The notes under the pieces are model-generated. The model was not told where the DNA came from. It saw only the letters and a list, made by a program, of their open reading frames with translations, and ran no database searches. 64,000 nucleotides of DNA from Tomocerus qinae (taxonomy: Eukaryota; Arthropoda; Collembola; Entomobryomorpha; Tomoceridae): the NCBI GenBank assembly GCA_020055645.1, contig CM034548.1, positions 15,872,001 through 15,936,000 of the forward strand. The letters run 5' to 3'. This document shows, in pieces, positions 62,601 through 64,000 of this stretch. The stretch's first letter is position 1; every line of letters starts with the position of its first letter. The translations under genes were made by a program, and so were the position numbers.

Positions 62601-64000
62601 TAATTAATATAATTTTTGGTTTTATCTTTCCTTTGAAATTTAGTCACAAGTCTCAATCTAATTTTTACGGAGACTAGTTCTTTGACTGATTTTATTTTAA
62701 TTAATCATAGTCAAAGGAATTAATATTGTTTAGGGATCATTATAACCGCGTACAAAATACTTTGTGCTAAAATTTTCTTGTACGAAACGAGAATAGGTAG
62801 TGATTTTCCAATGCTTGATCATTGGCGTCCAACCTACTCCATTACACAGCCATTATTTTTTACAGTCTATAAAGTCAAAAACAATAGAAACGACTATAGG
62901 CATATAGCCTCTATATTCCATTTTTTGAATACCTACTCCATCAATAGATAAGTATCTGACATAACAGATAAATTCGAATAAATTAGCTGTATGTCATTTA
63001 AAGTTCTTATAAATTAGCTGGTTATCTACTTACGTCATACGTCAAGAAAACAAAAACGAAATAATTGCGTAGGAAATATAGGGGAAAGTTGTACGCATTT
63101 CATTATGATTATGAGATGAATAGCTTAAGGTGGTTTAAGTTTGACGTTCGTATTGAGCTGACGTAGTAAACTTAGTTCCACCTAAATTACCTAAAACAGT
63201 GACGCCGGGGATATGTTAAACTGGATCTGAGAATTCGAACTGCGTATCTACAGTCACGCAAAAAACAAATTTTCAAGAAAATAGTGCATGACATTTTGAG
63301 CACTACATTATGCATAATGCTTCTTGTCTTTATTGAACAAAATGGACATATAGAGAAGCTAGAGATAGTGTAACCATTGAAAGTAAATACATCCATCTCT
63401 CTATGTGGAAACTGTCTTCAAGTATGATTTATAATAAATGTAGAGTAAGGGTTCTCTAGTTTTAAGGTCTAAATATTTAAGAAATTCAACTTTTGAACCT
63501 TTCTAACTGCAAACAAAGATAAACGTACATAGTCTATGCTTTCAGTATAGTAAGAGAATAATTCAGACAACTTAGCTATTCATATCCTGTGAAAATATTT
63601 TATCCATAGTAGAAAGTTGCTCATCCCATTATTATGCTGCTCTATAATGTCTCCAATATCAAATTGTCAGTTGGCGTTGATATGTTTTCCACTACCCAAC
63701 GTCATTTCTCAGAGAGTCACTGACTCTTCTATCCAGCTCCAATTTCATGTAACCACATGCCGATGCCGCAACATTAAATCACCACATCCCATAAATAAAA
63801 TATGTACCTACATTATGTTGTGGACATGAAAGGGTGGCTAATCTAGCGAACGGTGAAGGTCAGAATAGCCTAATATGTATTTTCAGACCATTAAAGAATT
63901 CTATAATATCTTACAAATAAAAGGATTTTAAATAGCTTTGGGAAGAAGAGAAAGGAAATGACTATCATTCTACAATAAAATTCCCAATATTGTCAATATC

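Larger units (their letters stand above)
55965..64000. other. probable long intron or upstream region of the adenosine-like receptor
   Basis: Because the TM1-TM3 exons of the receptor must lie upstream on the minus strand and none was recognised, much or all of this AT-rich stretch may be intron. I saw no other gene. It contains a GC-rich palindromic island near 57.29 kb and a ~210 bp tandem duplication near 59.4 kb. Confidence 0.4.

Noticed and set aside
1-64000. tRNA, rRNA, CRISPR, LINE or retrovirus-like elements
   Set aside because: I looked for tRNA B-box sequences, reverse transcriptase motifs, long terminal repeats and regularly spaced short repeats on both strands by eye and found none that I could support.

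Overview
This is AT-rich eukaryotic DNA from a metazoan, most likely an arthropod. The evidence is spliced genes with GT-AG introns, many of them 60-130 bp, and a gene set that includes an ionotropic chemoreceptor-type glutamate receptor, an invertebrate-style tryptophan hydroxylase, a JIP1 scaffold whose N-terminus begins MADSEFEEF, and an adenosine-type GPCR. I cannot name the species. No bacterial genes, rRNA, tRNA, CRISPR or virus-derived elements were recognised.

Layout: 1-4.9 kb holds a small possible acylated protein (1055-1387 +) and a complete 2-Cys peroxiredoxin (2271-3517 +). 4.9-10.3 kb (-) is a BRCA2 orthologue with about 16 BRC-like units and a shortened DNA-binding region. A small unknown ORF (10835-11164 +) lies divergent to it. 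11.66-12.86 kb is a nine-unit, ~130 bp tandem array. Each unit carries an octamer-type ATGCAAAT/A site, usually four bases after CTTTGTT. The array ends about 85 bp before a TATA box and initiator that appear to drive an unrecognised four-coding-exon gene (13263-15927 +). Its 593-residue product contains 14-residue and 11-residue repeats. A further ~195 bp tandem array follows (16.08-16.86 kb).

18.3-23.4 kb (-) is tryptophan hydroxylase, the rate-limiting enzyme of serotonin synthesis, reconstructed in ten coding exons. 23.4-33.1 kb has no gene I can support. 33.1-36.6 kb (-) is a JIP1/Aplip1-type JNK scaffold with SH3 and PTB domains. 36.6-42.2 kb is non-genic with a decayed repeat. 42.2-44.2 kb (-) is histone deacetylase 3, with one GC-AG intron. 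47.35-51.94 kb (+) is a complete ionotropic receptor. 54.46-55.96 kb (-) is the 3' part (TM4 to C-terminus) of an adenosine-like receptor whose upstream exons were not found. The remaining 8 kb is probably its intron or intergenic DNA with repeats.

The genes are not an operon and do not share one pathway. TPH, the ionotropic receptor, the adenosine receptor and JIP1 are typically neuronal, while BRCA2, HDAC3 and peroxiredoxin are housekeeping genes. The most unusual part is 7.7-16.9 kb, where five unrelated tandem arrays (about 129, 130, 42, 33 and 195 bp units) lie in a single ~9 kb stretch. It includes a possible multi-copy enhancer in front of an orphan gene.
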